From contig CP136898.1 of the NCBI GenBank assembly GCA_034359265.1, positions 1,552,501 to 1,616,500 of the forward strand: DNA of 64,000 nucleotides, read 5' to 3'. How positions within the stretch are numbered: position 1 is the stretch's first letter; the number at the start of each line of letters is the position of its first letter. Both the position numbers and the translations under genes were made by a program. Positions 1-11,453 of this stretch are shown in pieces. The notes beneath the pieces were generated by a model. It was given only the letters and a program-made list of their open reading frames with translations, had not been told where the DNA came from and did not search any database. The DNA comes from Canna indica. Taxonomy: Eukaryota; Streptophyta; Magnoliopsida; Zingiberales; Cannaceae.

Positions 1-1278
1 CAGAACGTCATTGGCCGTTAGTTGACCATTGGAGTCAATTCTTGCAGGTAGTTTTTACGAAGTTTCTATCATAGTAATGGACAAACCAATAACAATATAG
101 GGAGTCTGACTTAAGGCTTAATGTATCTCAGAGATATGCATATTAGATTCTGTATTATAGCGCATAGATGTTTTATTTGTTTAAATAGATGCATGGATTG
201 TTCTGTTTTCTTTGAATCCTTTTGCTTATAAAGCACTTCTTGGTCTTCACACAGTATAGTTATTGGTTTGTTCATCTGATATTTGGTGCAACAATCATCT
301 TATTTTATCCATTAATATTTTCATTATCAGGCAAGACATAACAAAGCAATACCAAGAGACACCTGGTCTCAGTTACTGGAATTTGCTAAGGTATGTAGCA
401 ATCCTTGGTTTCCATGCAGTTGATAATTTTATATTAACATTTTCAATGGTGCAGTATGTTATATATTAAGCTCTTTGTCGGATAATGTTATTGATTCTGG
501 AAGTAGCAAGTTATAATTTGTGTTGGAATTTTGCTTTTCTAGTATATTTGGAATTTATTTTTTTTTCAGTTGTTATTTGTCCCTAGTGATTCATATTATT
601 CTAATGTAAATAGAGTTTGCAATTTACATGTTTTCTGGAGCGACGAGGACAAAAATATTTTCAAGTTCTAAGTTATGAGATTCAAGAATCTGAATGGCCC
701 ATTAGTCTTTCTGGATATAGGTACATATATGTGGGATTTTAAACGTCAATTTTCTAAAGCAGGGAAGTAATCCAGTATCACCATGAAGCTGCATACAAGA
801 AAACAAAATTTAAACTAAAGCAATAGTAGCATGTAAGTGTTGACTTGACTTGAACTGTGTAATTGGAATCTTGCGAAAGACAAGGACATTACTTTTTCTT
901 AATAATAATTATATTTAAATCATCACATTTCAAATCTTGCGAAAGACAAGGACATTACTTTATTGGAATCAAACTCAAACCTTTCGTCAAAGGCATCATG
1001 CTGGAATTTCTTAGCCAGCTCACATAACCTCTACTGACCAATCAACTTGCAAACCCATGTCGATGAATGCAAGTTCACGCTGATGGTGAAATTGAAATAG
1101 CTGTACAATTATATATAGTACAACCAATAGTCATACTTTGTGGATTTTATTTTTCATGGTGCAGACTGTTGATCTCCAACTCTCCAACTATGATGAAGAG
1201 GGTGCTTGGCCCTATTTGATAGATGAATTTGTGGAGTACTTGACGGAGAATGGAATTGTTCAGCGTCCGCAGAATTGA
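1..1278 (+). CDS. DCN1-like cullin neddylation protein, last three exons (partial)
   Basis: Three spliced exons, 1-47 (open at the window edge), 331-390 and 1165-1278, join in phase 0 across GT-AG introns and end at TGA 1276-1278. The joined peptide contains [38 protein letters not shown] and a short tail ending QRPQN. This is the C-terminal half of the PONY/DCN1 domain. DCN1-like proteins bind cullins and act as co-E3 scaffolds for attaching the ubiquitin-like protein NEDD8/RUB. The Ala of GAWP and the Asp of LIDEF correspond to residues of the conserved acidic cullin-binding patch. Upstream exons lie outside the window. Introns are 283 and 774 bp and AT-rich. I see no frameshift or stop in the visible exons, so this looks like a live gene. 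Which DCN1-like paralogue it is cannot be decided from this fragment. Confidence 0.9.
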
Positions 1279-1929
1279 AAAGTGACACGGCATAAAGCTG
1301 CTACGTACACTTACAAAAATTCTTCTTCGCAGTGCTTAATTTGTGACAGGTCCACAAAATTGTTCTATGCATTGCTGGAGACGAAAGTCCTGATTTGATA
1401 TTTTTATTCTGTTGAGTTTATCAATTAGCAAGTGAGAGAGAAGAAATGCTATTTGTTGGTAACCAGTCTCCCGCAGTTACATTCTTTGCTCACAATAGTC
1501 TCTCTTTGGACTGTGTTCTACGTAGTACGTTGTTGGTACCAGCTAGTGCATGTTTCCCTTGCAGTTTGTGGTTGGAAACTATATTTTTACTGATTGAAAT
1601 TTGTTTGGACAAATTATTAACTGCGCCTCGAAGACCACAAAAAAAAAGATGAATTTGTCATTGGTGAAAAGGGCGATAGAGATATATAGTCATTGTATCT
1701 TGACAGCCAATAGGATCTTCATTGCATGTAAGTGTTGACTTGACTTGAACTGTGTAATTGTAATTCAACAGCCAAAGATTGCTCCTCTTAATGGTAGATG
1801 ATGTAGCCAGTGCCATTTTGCTTCATTGAGGCTACGGTAAATGCAAAGAAAGAGTTACTAGTATTATTATCTTTTTGAACTGACACCCACGTCCAAGCTT
1901 CTCGTCATGATTTCTGAAATTTTTGAAAC
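1279..1929 (+). other. 3' UTR and downstream flank of the DCN1-like gene
   Basis: No coding signal is visible. A segment around 1722-1760 (core TGTTGACTTGACTTGAACTG) repeats one in the gene's last intron at 838-858, so the intron and the 3' flank share a short duplication. The intron also carries a duplicated segment (core TTGCGAAAGACAAGGACATT) at about 871-897 and 935-957. The polyadenylation site cannot be placed with certainty. Confidence 0.5.
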
Positions 1930-2345
1930 CAGAATTAGATTTAAAAAATCTCTAATTTCATGCTTCCATTCTTAATCTTTTTTTTGTAATTAGATTCTTA
2001 ATTAAGCTTTTAATGTTAACTACTAAAAACACAATCAAACAATTTTAGTGGATTTATTGATTTTTGATTAACAACAATAAATTTGAATTAGGGTTTCAAG
2101 TAGCTACGTACCATTTTGGATAGAGCACTCGAGTGGATTTAATTTACACAACTAGTGTCTGGAGTGATGTCGATTGGCAAAATATATATATATATATATA
2201 TAAAATTGAATCATAAGCTTCAATTATGTAACAAAAAAAAGAACAAGCTGGCATCTGCATAAAATTCAACAACATCGGGGAATAAAAAGATGCCGTACAA
2301 TTCCCCTTCAATTTTTTTTTTAGAGAATATAAAAAACTAAAGTTC
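1930..2345 (+). repeat. Dispersed repeat P, fragment 1
   Basis: The block runs from the 'catgcttccattcttaatc' region through 'gagtctggagtgatgtcgat'-like sequence. It recurs at about 10140-10260, 22710-22990 and 56990-57250 with only scattered differences. No protein is encoded. It is one piece of a longer dispersed unit whose other parts occur elsewhere in the window. Its class is unknown. Confidence 0.7.
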
Positions 2346-2433
2346 ATCTTCAAGAACTCGATTGATATTATCGTATTGTATTAGTTTGTATTGACTAATC
2401 TATATAATATTAGTCTATATTGTACTATTATTA

Positions 2434-2867
2434 TACAGTGTTTGATTCACATATGTACTTGTATGCATAGTACTAGTCTGTATTGACTTATCTATATAAT
2501 ATAATATAATATATATAATATAATATAATATAATATAATATAATATAATATAATATATAATATATAATATATAATATATAATATATAATAATATAATATA
2601 ATATATAATATAATATAATATAATGTAATATATAAAAATTATAATATAATATAATATAATGTAATATATATAAATTATAATATAATATAATGTAATATAT
2701 ATAAATTATAATATAATATAATATAATATAATATTAATGTAATGTAATATTATATATTATAATATAATATTATATATTATATTATATACTATATAATGTA
2801 ATATAATATAAAAATTATATAGTATATTTTATCATTAAAAATATTTTATAAATTAAAATTATTATTT

Positions 2868-2919
<52 letters not shown>

Positions 2920-3126
2920 TTTGGTCGTAGATAAAATGAGTATCCAAAATATTAAAAATTTTAGTGCAAGTTAATGAAGAGCTTTGGGAGTGTATTACTA
3001 ATGTACCTTATGACAACTTATGAGATACTATTTTTAGTGCTGGTATTAATTAATACCCTTCCCAAATACTGTATAGTATTATTCTAATACTATACAAGAG
3101 ACTTATACAGGGTACCAAACGGGTCC
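2434..3126. mobile_element. Possible Tourist-like (PIF/Harbinger) MITE enlarged by an AT satellite
   Basis: The right end reads GGTACCAAACGGGTCC followed by TTA (3127-3129), a typical Tourist-type terminus. The left end, preceded by TTA (2431-2433), reads TACAGTGTTTGATTCACA, a weak inverted match. Much of the interior is a simple AT repeat. The pairing of ends is an inference. Confidence 0.35.
2495..2915. repeat. AT-rich satellite: 5-bp TAATA motif array and TA dinucleotide run
   Basis: An almost pure array of TAATA/TATAATATAA variants runs from about 2495 to 2835, followed by a TA dinucleotide run near 2876-2915. It has no coding content. Arrays of this type are length-variable and prone to assembly error. 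Confidence 0.9.
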
Positions 3127-3146
3127 TTAGCTCATTACACATATAT

Positions 3147-3905
3147 CACTACAAGAGATTATGTTTTTAGTGACAACTAATTATAGCAATAATATAATTA
3201 CTGTTAAATAATTTAGAGAGTAAATATTTTATATCATTTAACAACTATTATTAAAAATTTCTAATTTTTTTTATAGATTTAGTGATAATTTTTGAATCTC
3301 TTCAACTATAGGTGATTTAATTACCACTAAAAATCCTACAATTAAGTCATTTGATATGCTGCCACATGGAATTAGATTTTTTGATAAATAATTTTGTTAA
3401 TTTTACTATTTAAATAATTATTTAATAATTTCATTTAATAATTTTGTTAAATAATTTAAAAAAGCATAGGCAAAAAAAAGTGAGTTTTATTTTAAATAAT
3501 TCTTATAACACCGCAAGAAATGATGCAAGTGTATCATGAAAGCAATGCAAAAAGAAACTCCAATTATAAATCAATGAACTGAAATATGTTAAAATAACTC
3601 GTCACAGAAATCGCTGATCTAGGATAAAGTTCATCTCATTAACTACTATATCCATGAATCATCTTAGATTGAATCATAAATATATATAAAATATGATTTT
3701 CCAGCTTGGCACACAAAATGAGGCGACATTCGCCTACTATTTTCAAAATCCGAAGGTCTGATGATGAAACAGACCTCACCAATGAATACAGAACGTCGAT
3801 TATGTGAAGATTTATATATAATTTGAATAGTTTCGCTAACTTTAAGGCATCCAAATAATTATTTAGAATAATGATAAAAATACCTTAATTTATTTAATAA
3901 ATTAC
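3147..3905. other. AT-rich intergenic DNA with a CACTA-like terminus
   Basis: CACTACAAGAGATTATG at 3147 has the form of a CACTA-element 5' terminus and is followed by TTTTTAGTGACAACTAATT. No matching inverted terminus is found before 3905, so at most it is a truncated non-autonomous copy. The reverse-strand open frame at 3639-3854 shows no recognisable protein. Confidence 0.4.
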
Positions 3906-5438
3906 TGCTATGAATAAATATAATGGTGTTACAATTAATAAATCAGTAATAAAATCTTAGCCCTTCATCTAAATATAATTACATCACAGTCTTCCATCTA
4001 ATATGATGCAATCACATCCCTCTATTTAACATGATGCAATCTCAGCCTTACATCTAACCAGATGCAATCACCACTCTCCATTTACATGATGAAATCATAA
4101 CCTTACCTCAAATCAGATGCAATCATAGCCCTCCATCTAACCAGATGCAATCACAGCTCTCCATCTACATGATGCAATTACAGTCTTACATTTAACTAGA
4201 TGTAATCACAACCCTCAATTTAACCAGATGCAATCACAGCTCTCCATCTAACATGATGCAATCTTCACCCTCCATCTACATGATGAAATCACAATCTTAT
4301 ATCTAATCAGATGTAATCACAGCCCTCCATCTAACCAGATGCAATCACAACTCTCCATCTACACAAGATCAAATCCATGCCCTTCATCTCAACCACTTCA
4401 ATCCAACCCTTCATCTCATCCAAATTAATCTCAACGCTCCATTTCATCTCCTCACTTAATCTCTTTATATTCTCCACCTCCTCCCCAACCCAGTCGCCGC
4501 CACAAGTTGCCTCATTTCCCCGGCCGCTGTCGGGCCGCCCGAGACGCTGGCGCCGACGCTGGCACCGTCGCCCCGCCGCCACCATGCGGCGGTGGCAGCG
4601 CCTCGCGGCGTAGCTGCCGTGCGTGGTAGCGACTGCCACGCCGGGCGCCGCTGCCTCCGCGGCGCATCACCGGCACCCACAGCCACCGCGGCACCCTGCT
4701 GGGCGCCGCCTCCTTGCACGCTCGGCGCTGGCCGGCAAGATGCACAGGAAGAGGGGGTAGGAAGAAAGAAGAAGAAGGAAAAGAAAATAATATTTTATTT
4801 TAAAAGGGGTAAACAATATGATTCACTTAAGAACGATCGATTCAACTTTCGATCCGATACGAGAAAATGCGTCAAAAATCGACGAAAAACCCCGAAATAG
4901 AAAAACAGCGACATGAGTCAAGAATTGGAGAAAAAAAGATCTAAATCCACTCACCGGATGGAGAGAAAACGGAAGAAAAAGACGCGCAAGATCTTCCCTC
5001 GATTGACACCGACGAACTCGCGAAAATTCGGCTCCGACTGCTCCTCCTCCTTGACGGCGCCCTCTCTCTCCTCTCCTTTGCCTCGGGTGGCGCGCAGCTC
5101 AAAAACCCCTAGCTGCACACCCTAGGGTCTTATAGACACCGATTGAGTCCAAATGACTAAAATACCCCTACATAGGCTATCCGACTTAAACAACTCATAA
5201 CTCATCCGATCTAACTCCGATTCGAGATCCGATTGTACTGCCAAATTCACCTCGAGACCCTCTATCATCCTAGAATGCTAGATCACAGAGATAAGACAAA
5301 TAAAATTTCCCTAAATTTTTCTATATTAAATGCTTACTCGGGTCTAATTCCGAAGCTTCCCGCCAATCCGCGCTGACTAGGATCCACAGTCCCCCGCTCA
5401 AGAGTAAAATGTTACCATTAAGATTTTGGATATTACAA
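3906..5438 (-). mobile_element. Solo LTR, probably Ty3/gypsy, inserted in a Helitron helicase
   Basis: Read on the minus strand it begins TGTAATATCC (at 5438) and ends TTCATAGCA (at 3906), giving TG...CA ends. It is flanked by 5-bp near-duplicates, attac (3901-3905) and attgc (5439-5443). A TGTAATATCC-type start is common in plant gypsy LTRs. It interrupts the reading frame of a Helitron helicase just after the conserved KFQ...RQ stretch. It holds a 30-bp-unit minisatellite (3958-4372) and a GC-rich core (4480-4760). No internal gag-pol domain is present, so it is a solo LTR or an LTR-only fragment. The far end is the less certain boundary. Confidence 0.5.
3958..4372. repeat. Minisatellite of about 30 bp units
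   Basis: Roughly a dozen degenerate tandem units of the form 'CCATCTAACCAGATGCAATC' plus 'acagccct'. Units alternate between a CATGATG and a CCAGATG version. The array lies inside the LTR-like sequence and codes for nothing recognisable. Confidence 0.85.
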
Positions 5439-5442
5439 TTGC

Positions 5443-6907
5443 CTATTGAAATTTAACTGACAGTCTTGGATCTGATGGTGTCAATGACATACGTTGAATG
5501 AATATCTTTTCTCTGTAATTAGTTCCACAAATAATCTTAGTTTCAATGACTCGGTTTCCAAGTCTTGTTAACACCAATCGTGTTCCATTACATAATCCGA
5601 CAGATGGATAGATATTTCTTAGCAAAATAATAGGAGTTCCAATTTTTAATGTCGAAGAATGATTATGAACACCAAAATATTTGACGCAGTTCAAGAAATC
5701 TGGTGTGTGGATCTGATCCAACAAACTCCCTCCAGAATCTGATAAGCACATACTATTTGAGCTCAAAAATATCGTTGACTTTTTTTGATTTAGAGAAACC
5801 ATATAGTCATTAATCATATTAACCACATTCAGAGTGAGAGCTAATACAGCTCTTAATTTGTTGCAAAAATGGTAAATTATTGACATTTGTTATTAGCTCA
5901 GGATAAATTGCATCAACAATCACAGCAACAGGATCACTTGCATCCAAAATCAAGTTATCATCTGAAATTCGGACTGCCCATAACCATCACCAAGATCACC
6001 TATCTTTCCGTCATCGATCGATAATATCCAATCTGAAAAACTTTTCAAATCATCTATATTGTCATCAAAATTGTTCACAGTGAGACACATATTTTTCGTT
6101 AGCTTCAGAACTTCATAATCGTCCCACAAGTGAGACAAATTAAGTGCTGCATTAATAATATTTTATCTGCTTTCCTTAGGAATGATAGGTAAAATTTGTC
6201 TGAAGTCTCTCCCAAATACTATAGTCTCCAAAAGGATGATCATTGCCGTTTGGATTCTTAAAACGCATAACATCACACAATGTTCTATCAAGCGCTTCAC
6301 AACAATATCTAAAATTAAGAGAATCAGACTATTAAATTTGTATTTAATGAAATTTAATAAATATATAAATTAACTATATAACTGAATAATACCCATTCAT
6401 CATTGGAGCTTCGTCCCAAATAATTAAACTTATTCTCACCAATAAATCAACCAACAGAGAACCTTGTTTAATATTGCAAGTATAATCCTCATCCAGATTA
6501 AGAGAGATCCCAAATCGAGAATGCGCTGTTCTTCCACCAGGTAATATATAGTAAAGATGATATTTCATTGGACGCAACTGTTAGAATAATTTCCCCTTCG
6601 GATCGAAGTGCAGATGCAAGAGTTTTCCAAATAAATATCTTTTTGATTCCACCATAATTGTAGGAAAAAAAATACCTCCCTTTTTTCTTTTAACAACATC
6701 CAATATTTTATCATAAACTTGTCTCTATTTCGAAGTTAAGTGTTGAACTTGTTCTTGATTTTCCTCTCTCAATCTCCTTCGATTGTAGCACGACTCCTTA
6801 GCAATTAAGCGATTGTTAATGTTTGTAGTTGATTGAGATGATTTTGGCATCGTAGGAAAGTCATCCAAGCTTTTGACACATCCTTTTAGAATTAAATCAA
6901 TTTTCAC
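5443..6907 (-). pseudogene. Helitron helicase (PIF1-like C-terminal part of RepHel), broken
   Basis: On the minus strand, fragments in order match the helicase of plant Helitrons. They include a stretch near 6720-6907 (SLDDFPTMPKS), PGGRTAHSRF and LIIWDEAPM (6374-6577, around the Walker B-like DEAP), a stretch near 5950-6138 (SDWILSIDDGKIGD), and 5443-5886 with NVVNMINDYM, TPDFLN, LKIGTPIILLRNI, GLCNGTRLVLTRLG and LTPSDPRL. The full protein drives rolling-circle transposition. Several frameshifts and stops separate the pieces. The terminal part after KFQ is cut by the LTR at 5438. I did not find the Walker A motif intact. Confidence 0.85.
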
Positions 6908-7199
6908 TAAACAATCATCTTTGAATTTATCATCACTAGTGACAACATCAGAAATTCAAAAATATATAAATTTAATATATTAATTGATAATAAAAAATAA
7001 TAAAAAATATATATAACAAATATATAACTTTCATACTTTTTGTTTGTAACACTTGTTTTATCAAATAAGATATATCTTCAGTTCATAGTTTCCAAGCCTC
7101 CTCTTAAACGAATTGTGGTCTAGACATCGAGTTTGATAATATTAATGTAGCAAATAATTTTCTAAGAGAAAAACTTGATCCCTATGTACTTGATTCTTT

Positions 7200-8111
7200 A
7201 ATTGCATCTACATATTCTTTGTCATCGTCAATCAACCCTAAATTATAGTATGCATCTTTAAAAGTTTGGTAAACTTTATCATTGACTGTTCTAATATCCT
7301 CGAAAGATGTTGGATCCCTGACCACGTTCAGTAGAATTCTCAAATAGTATAACTCACATATTCCTGAGGGAACAAAGAATATTCTTCCAATCGAAAATTA
7401 GCTTGTCTCTCTTCGAGTCCAACGTCTAATGTCTTGCTTCCATGCAAACAACAAAGAAAATTCAACATATGTTAAGCTTCTTGCCTCCGGGAAACATTTG
7501 TTAGCTTTGAACCAAGCTAAAAATTGAGACTCATTAATTGTTTGTCGATTTGCCACTTCAGATATTGGATCGTCATCATTGAAAATTACAATCTGTTCAT
7601 TTGGAAGATGAAACGACAATTGTTATACAAATGGATATTTGTAATGAATGTCAAAGCTAAAAATTATCCATATTGTTTCACAGGGAGAGATATATTGGTA
7701 ATCATAAAATATTTTAATCTCATCAACATGAGCTTGTATTTTATACTGTGAGGTTGAGTCAACGAATGTGGCAGTGACACGATCATGACCTTTATTCACA
7801 TATTTGAAAAGATATTTAATTGGTCGCGATTGGTTGCACCATTCAACATTAATGTGTGCATCATATTTCAATAACATGTATCTATTATGAGGCACAACAA
7901 AACGATTGTCTAAATCAATCTTTTTCTTTTTAATTGTTCGACCATTATCTCTTCTTCTATAAACTAGATATCCATCTTTTTTGATTGTTTTGTTTATAAA
8001 CTTCTTCGAAAAATATCGTACACATCTACCATCAAAGAATATTCTTCCAATAAAAAAATAGCTTTTCTCTCTTCGAGTCCAATGTCTAATGTCTTGCTTC
8101 CATGCAAACAA
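7200..8111 (-). pseudogene. Helitron RepHel, Rep-side fragments, rearranged
   Basis: The minus-strand frame at 7623-8111 contains GRCVRYFSKKF, YRRRDNGR, DNRFVVPHNRYML, AHINVEWCNQSRPIKYLFKYVNKGHDRV and YISPCETIWIIFSFDIHY. This is the conserved region after the HUH Rep domain in plant Helitron proteins. It continues at 7398-7619 (LSFHLPNEQIVIFNDDD, FLAWFKANK, FPEARSLTYVEF) and at about 7200-7397 (FFVPSGICELYYLRILLNVV, DDDKEY). The 5' end of the 7623-8111 frame is chimeric: the sequence just before GRCVRYF is a second copy of the segment that properly lies at 7374-7546. Stops separate the pieces. Confidence 0.85.
7374..7546. repeat. Direct duplication within Helitron, copy 1
   Basis: About 173 bp that recur at 8034-8204 with few differences (both start AAAGAATATTCTTCCAAT and both end GAGACTCATTAATT). 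In this copy the segment sits in its natural place in the Helitron frame. Confidence 0.9.
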
Positions 8112-8204
8112 TAAAGGAAATTCAACATATGTTAAGCTTCTTGCCTTTGGGAAACATTTGTTGGCTTTGAACCAAGCTAAAAATTGAGACTCATTAATTC
8201 GTGT
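8034..8204. repeat. Direct duplication within Helitron, copy 2
   Basis: Second copy of 7374-7546, about 660 bp away in the same orientation. Here it is spliced to the wrong part of the helicase-side coding sequence. This suggests template switching or joining of two Helitron copies. Confidence 0.9.
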
Positions 8205-8215
8205 ATTTATTTTTT

Positions 8216-8738
8216 ACTTCAGATAAAAGAGTCTGATATTAATAAGTTAACTTAATTTTAATTTTACCCATTATTTAAAAATATGAAAATATTTATTACA
8301 TGTGAGTATTAGGAGAATTATTAGGCACATCAATTAAGAGGATTTAGCATTTTTATTTTTATTCGTTGGATGAAAAAATATTCTTTTCGTCAACTATCAA
8401 CAATTCCCCCAAGCAAGGAGCAAAAAAAATAATTTAATATTTCAATTAAATTCAATGTTGCCATGCAAAAAAATATTAATTCCCATTAAAAATGTAATAT
8501 TATATATTTAAAATAGGTAATAATATTACTTACCATTCAAAAGAGCTAATATTAAGAGAGATAATATTACATGCCATAAAAAAATCAATTTAATGAATAC
8601 ACATTTCTTTTCTAAAAGCATTTACATTAATATTATACATATTATATATTTAAAGTACTTAAATTTATGCAACTTGGCATAATTCTTATTATGATAGTTG
8701 GTATGATAAAAAGGCCAAAGTGCTTTCTTTTATATATA
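8216..8738. other. AT-rich sequence without recognisable content
   Basis: No open frame, repeat terminus or conserved protein fragment was found. It separates the rearranged Helitron body from a second Helitron 3' terminus. Confidence 0.5.
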
Positions 8739-8986
8739 CTAGTTTAATTATCCACGCGATGCACGGTGATTATAATTCATATTAGATCTAATAATTTTGT
8801 TATTAATATATATCGACATTTGAAAAATAATATTGTGTAGAAATAAAAAATAATATAAAGATATTTGTAATAAATGTCGAAACTGAAAATTCTTCAGATC
8901 ACTTCACACAATGAGATATACCTGCAATCATAAAACATTTTGATCTCATCAACAAGAGCTTGTATTTCAGACTGTGATGCTGAGTC
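8739..8986 (-). mobile_element. Helitron 3' terminus with coding fragment
   Basis: On the minus strand the sequence ends CACCGTGCATCGCGTGG, then ATAATTAAA, then CTAG followed by T. That is a short GC-rich hairpin about 10 nt before CTAG, inserted at an AT dinucleotide, the standard plant Helitron 3' signature. The adjoining 8870-8985 repeats the coding segment at about 7630-7755. The element is cut at 8986 by an LTR. Confidence 0.7.
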
Positions 8987-9845
8987 TGTTGAATGAAAAT
9001 CCACAATAGAGGGGGGGGGGGGTTTTAAATAGTGTGTATCCTATTTTTCTATTTAGTCAATGTTCTTTTGCTCAATTTTAACTTCAACCAAATTCAAATG
9101 CAACTCAATAATGTTTGTTATCAAATATCAAACACAACAATAAACAAACAATCAAGACAATGCTAACGCAAGGAAATATAGTGGTTTGACCAACCGCCTA
9201 CTCCACTACCTTGGCTCTACACCAAAGATTTCTAACCAACGACTTTATAGAACTTGTGTTTCCCTTTGAATACAACTGAGGACAAGATTCCCACCTCTTT
9301 GAGAACTCCTCAAACCTATTCACCTAGGCAAAATATAATTTTACAAAGTCTACCCCTAAGTGTTTACTATAGCACACCTAGCAAGCTATTACAAATGAAA
9401 ACAAGTCTAAACAACTCTTAAAATACAATGAAAAGAGCTAAGAATTAAAAAGTAAGAACCGATGCTCTTTTCCCAAGCCTTGAAGCATCCAACTCGTCAA
9501 GTTGTAGAGCTCGAATTGAAGCCCGAGTTGAGGAATGTGCACTTAAAGAAATTATCGACGGAAGAACCGAGCGCTATTAATCGATCTTTAGAAGGCTCAA
9601 AACTCTCATTTGAATGCTCAATTAAGTCTTTAAGAAGTGTTAAAGGAGTTAGGTGAGGGGTATTTATAATCCCTCAACCGAACGGCTCTTCAACGGATAT
9701 TTTTTCGCCTGTTGGACGCCATTCGATCGCTTGTCGATCGGTCAATCATCGGTCGATCGACCGTTCGACCGCCCAGCGATCGCTGGTCAATCATCGGTCG
9801 ATCGACCATTCGACATCGCCAGGATGAATCTTGACCCATTCTAAG
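8987..9845 (-). mobile_element. LTR of the GATCGACC-palindrome family, reverse, truncated
   Basis: It starts TGTTGAATGAAAATCCACAA on the plus strand, matching the 3' end of the reverse solo LTR at 59093. It shares the CCGCCTACTCCACTACCT-type block, and at 9715-9830 carries the family's clustered palindromic GGTCGATCGACC motifs. The expected terminal CCAACA is missing, so the end near 9845 is a truncation. A 13-nt G run lies at about 9009-9022. Confidence 0.7.
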
Positions 9846-10818
9846 CATATATATTCACATGAGATTCAGGAATACATAATTGTCCGAGACATCCCTAATC
9901 TTATACTATAAATAGACACAACGCACATTTGGTATATTTTCGATTTCGATTTCATATCTCACCACATAAATTCCTTCTTACTTGAACGTTGAAGTATCTT
10001 TGCAGGTTTTCCATTGGAGTCACACTATATCAGAAGACGCGAAGGACTGCACCACCCTCGGTCAGTTTCAAGCAAGAACATTGTACATGTGCTATATCCC
10101 AATTATATATGGTAAACTAAACATTTGATAAATTTCATGCTTCCATAGTGGATTTAATTTACACAACTAGAGTCTGGAGTCATGTCGATTGGCAATATAT
10201 ATATATAATTGAATCATGAGCTTCAATTATATAACAAAACAAAGAACAAGCTGGCATCTGCACAATTAATTATTTAATTCCCATCTTGCTGTGGGTAAGA
10301 GAGACCACCAACGTCTCTTCCAGTTTTCAATAATGCAACCTAATTATGTTGAAATTTGATTCAATTGGGAATTTATTTATTGCTAAATTAATTACACGTG
10401 CTCATCCTTATCCTATTACGTAGATGAGTTCGTAACCTATTTTATCCTTAGTCTTTAGTTCAATTATCAAGTGGATTCCTAAATTCACATAATTATAGTG
10501 CAGAAAAATTAAAAGAATACTCGTGGTGGTAATACATTGTAAGTTGTCTAAAGATCTAAGATTCAAATCTTAGTTTAATAACCTACTATGACTTAGCCAG
10601 GTGAATCATGATTTAGTAATGTATGATATGATATGATATTGTATGGTAAGGTACCGTAAAAATTATTATCTTATTTGAAAGGATGGTATGATATAATTAA
10701 TATGGTTAAATAACAGTAGCTAAGCCGATAAAAAATGATAAATAAAAGATTAATTTGATATGAGTATATAAAGGACATAAGAAAAATTATAAATTTTAAT
10801 TGATGATATTTTAGAAAT
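9846..10818 (+). repeat. Dispersed repeat P, copy 2, with LTR-like leader
   Basis: 10012-10120 matches 21535-21579 plus 22627-22690, with the hAT insertion absent here, and so shows the empty site. 10140-10520 matches the P copies at 22710 and 57000. 9900-10010 looks like the end of a gypsy LTR (ACTATAAATAGACAC, then CTTGAACGTTGAAGTATCTT and TGCAGG), which is suggestive only. 10524-10790 is not shared with the other copies. The last 30 bp resemble 57728-57760. No protein is encoded. Confidence 0.55.
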
Positions 10819-11025
10819 AAGAAGCTTACAATAAGAAGTTTTTCAAGGATATCCTCCACCGTGCGTGAGATGAGGTGCGGACAAATGTAGGCGGTAATTG
10901 GGATACGCCTATGGATGCGCTGAAGGGAAATGGGTTCAACTGGATAACGAGCCACGTATGAGATCGACTATGCGACATCTGGGCGTCCGAGGAGTGGCAG
11001 ACACTACTAGAAACTTCGTCTTCAG

Positions 11026-11306
11026 CAACGGCTATCAGCGACGGCCGCTCAAGCCGTTGCTATTTGCAACAGCATTCTTACGGCCGCCCGAGCCGTTGCA
11101 GAAAATTGTATCTGCAACGGCGTTCTAACGGAAACCCGAGCCGTTGCTGATTATTTTAATTATCAGCAACGGCTTTCTGACGGAAAGGCGAGCCGTTGCT
11201 GATTTTTTAATCTTCAGCAACGGCTTGCTAACGGATAAGTGAGCCGTTGCTGATGATAACTTATCAGCAACGGCGTTCTAACGGACGAGTGAGCCGTTGC
11301 TGATAA
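11026..11306. repeat. 5' subterminal hairpin array of CACTA A
   Basis: Repeated GCCGTTGCTGAT ... ATCAGCAACGGC pairs lie head to head with short AT loops (for example around 11141-11176 and 11252-11275). Each pair forms a perfect or near-perfect 10-12 bp stem. In CACTA elements such motifs are the binding sites of the element's own DNA-binding protein. Confidence 0.85.
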
Positions 11307-11308
11307 GT

Positions 11309-11453
11309 TTATATAGGGCACGCTCTCACGCCCGACTCTTCTTCCTCCCGCTGCTCACTGCTGCCGCCGCCGCTGCTGCCGTCGCCGCTCACCGCCGCTG
11401 CCGCTGCTGCCGACGCCGACGACGCCGACCGCTGCTGCCGAGTTGTTCAGGTA
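11309..11453 (+). promoter_or_regulatory. Putative promoter and leader splice donor of element A
   Basis: TTTATATAGG at 11309-11318 is a good TATA box just inside the subterminal array. CAG|GTAAGT at 11448-11453 is a consensus 5' splice site. If used with an acceptor such as GACAG just before the ATG at 12460, the minisatellite and the large hairpin would lie in a 5'-UTR intron. Transcription itself is not shown by sequence. Confidence 0.45.

Noticed and set aside
1446..1652. Small gene downstream of the DCN1-like stop
   Set aside because: 68-residue frame without homology, lying in the expected 3' UTR/flank.
3958..4372. CRISPR-like array of short repeats
   Set aside because: Units are contiguous and degenerate without unique spacers, and the genome is a plant nuclear genome. 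It is a minisatellite.
4331..4900. Several overlapping GC-rich open frames on both strands
   Set aside because: Low-complexity Arg/Ala/Pro translations of a CGCCGC-rich stretch inside an LTR-like sequence.
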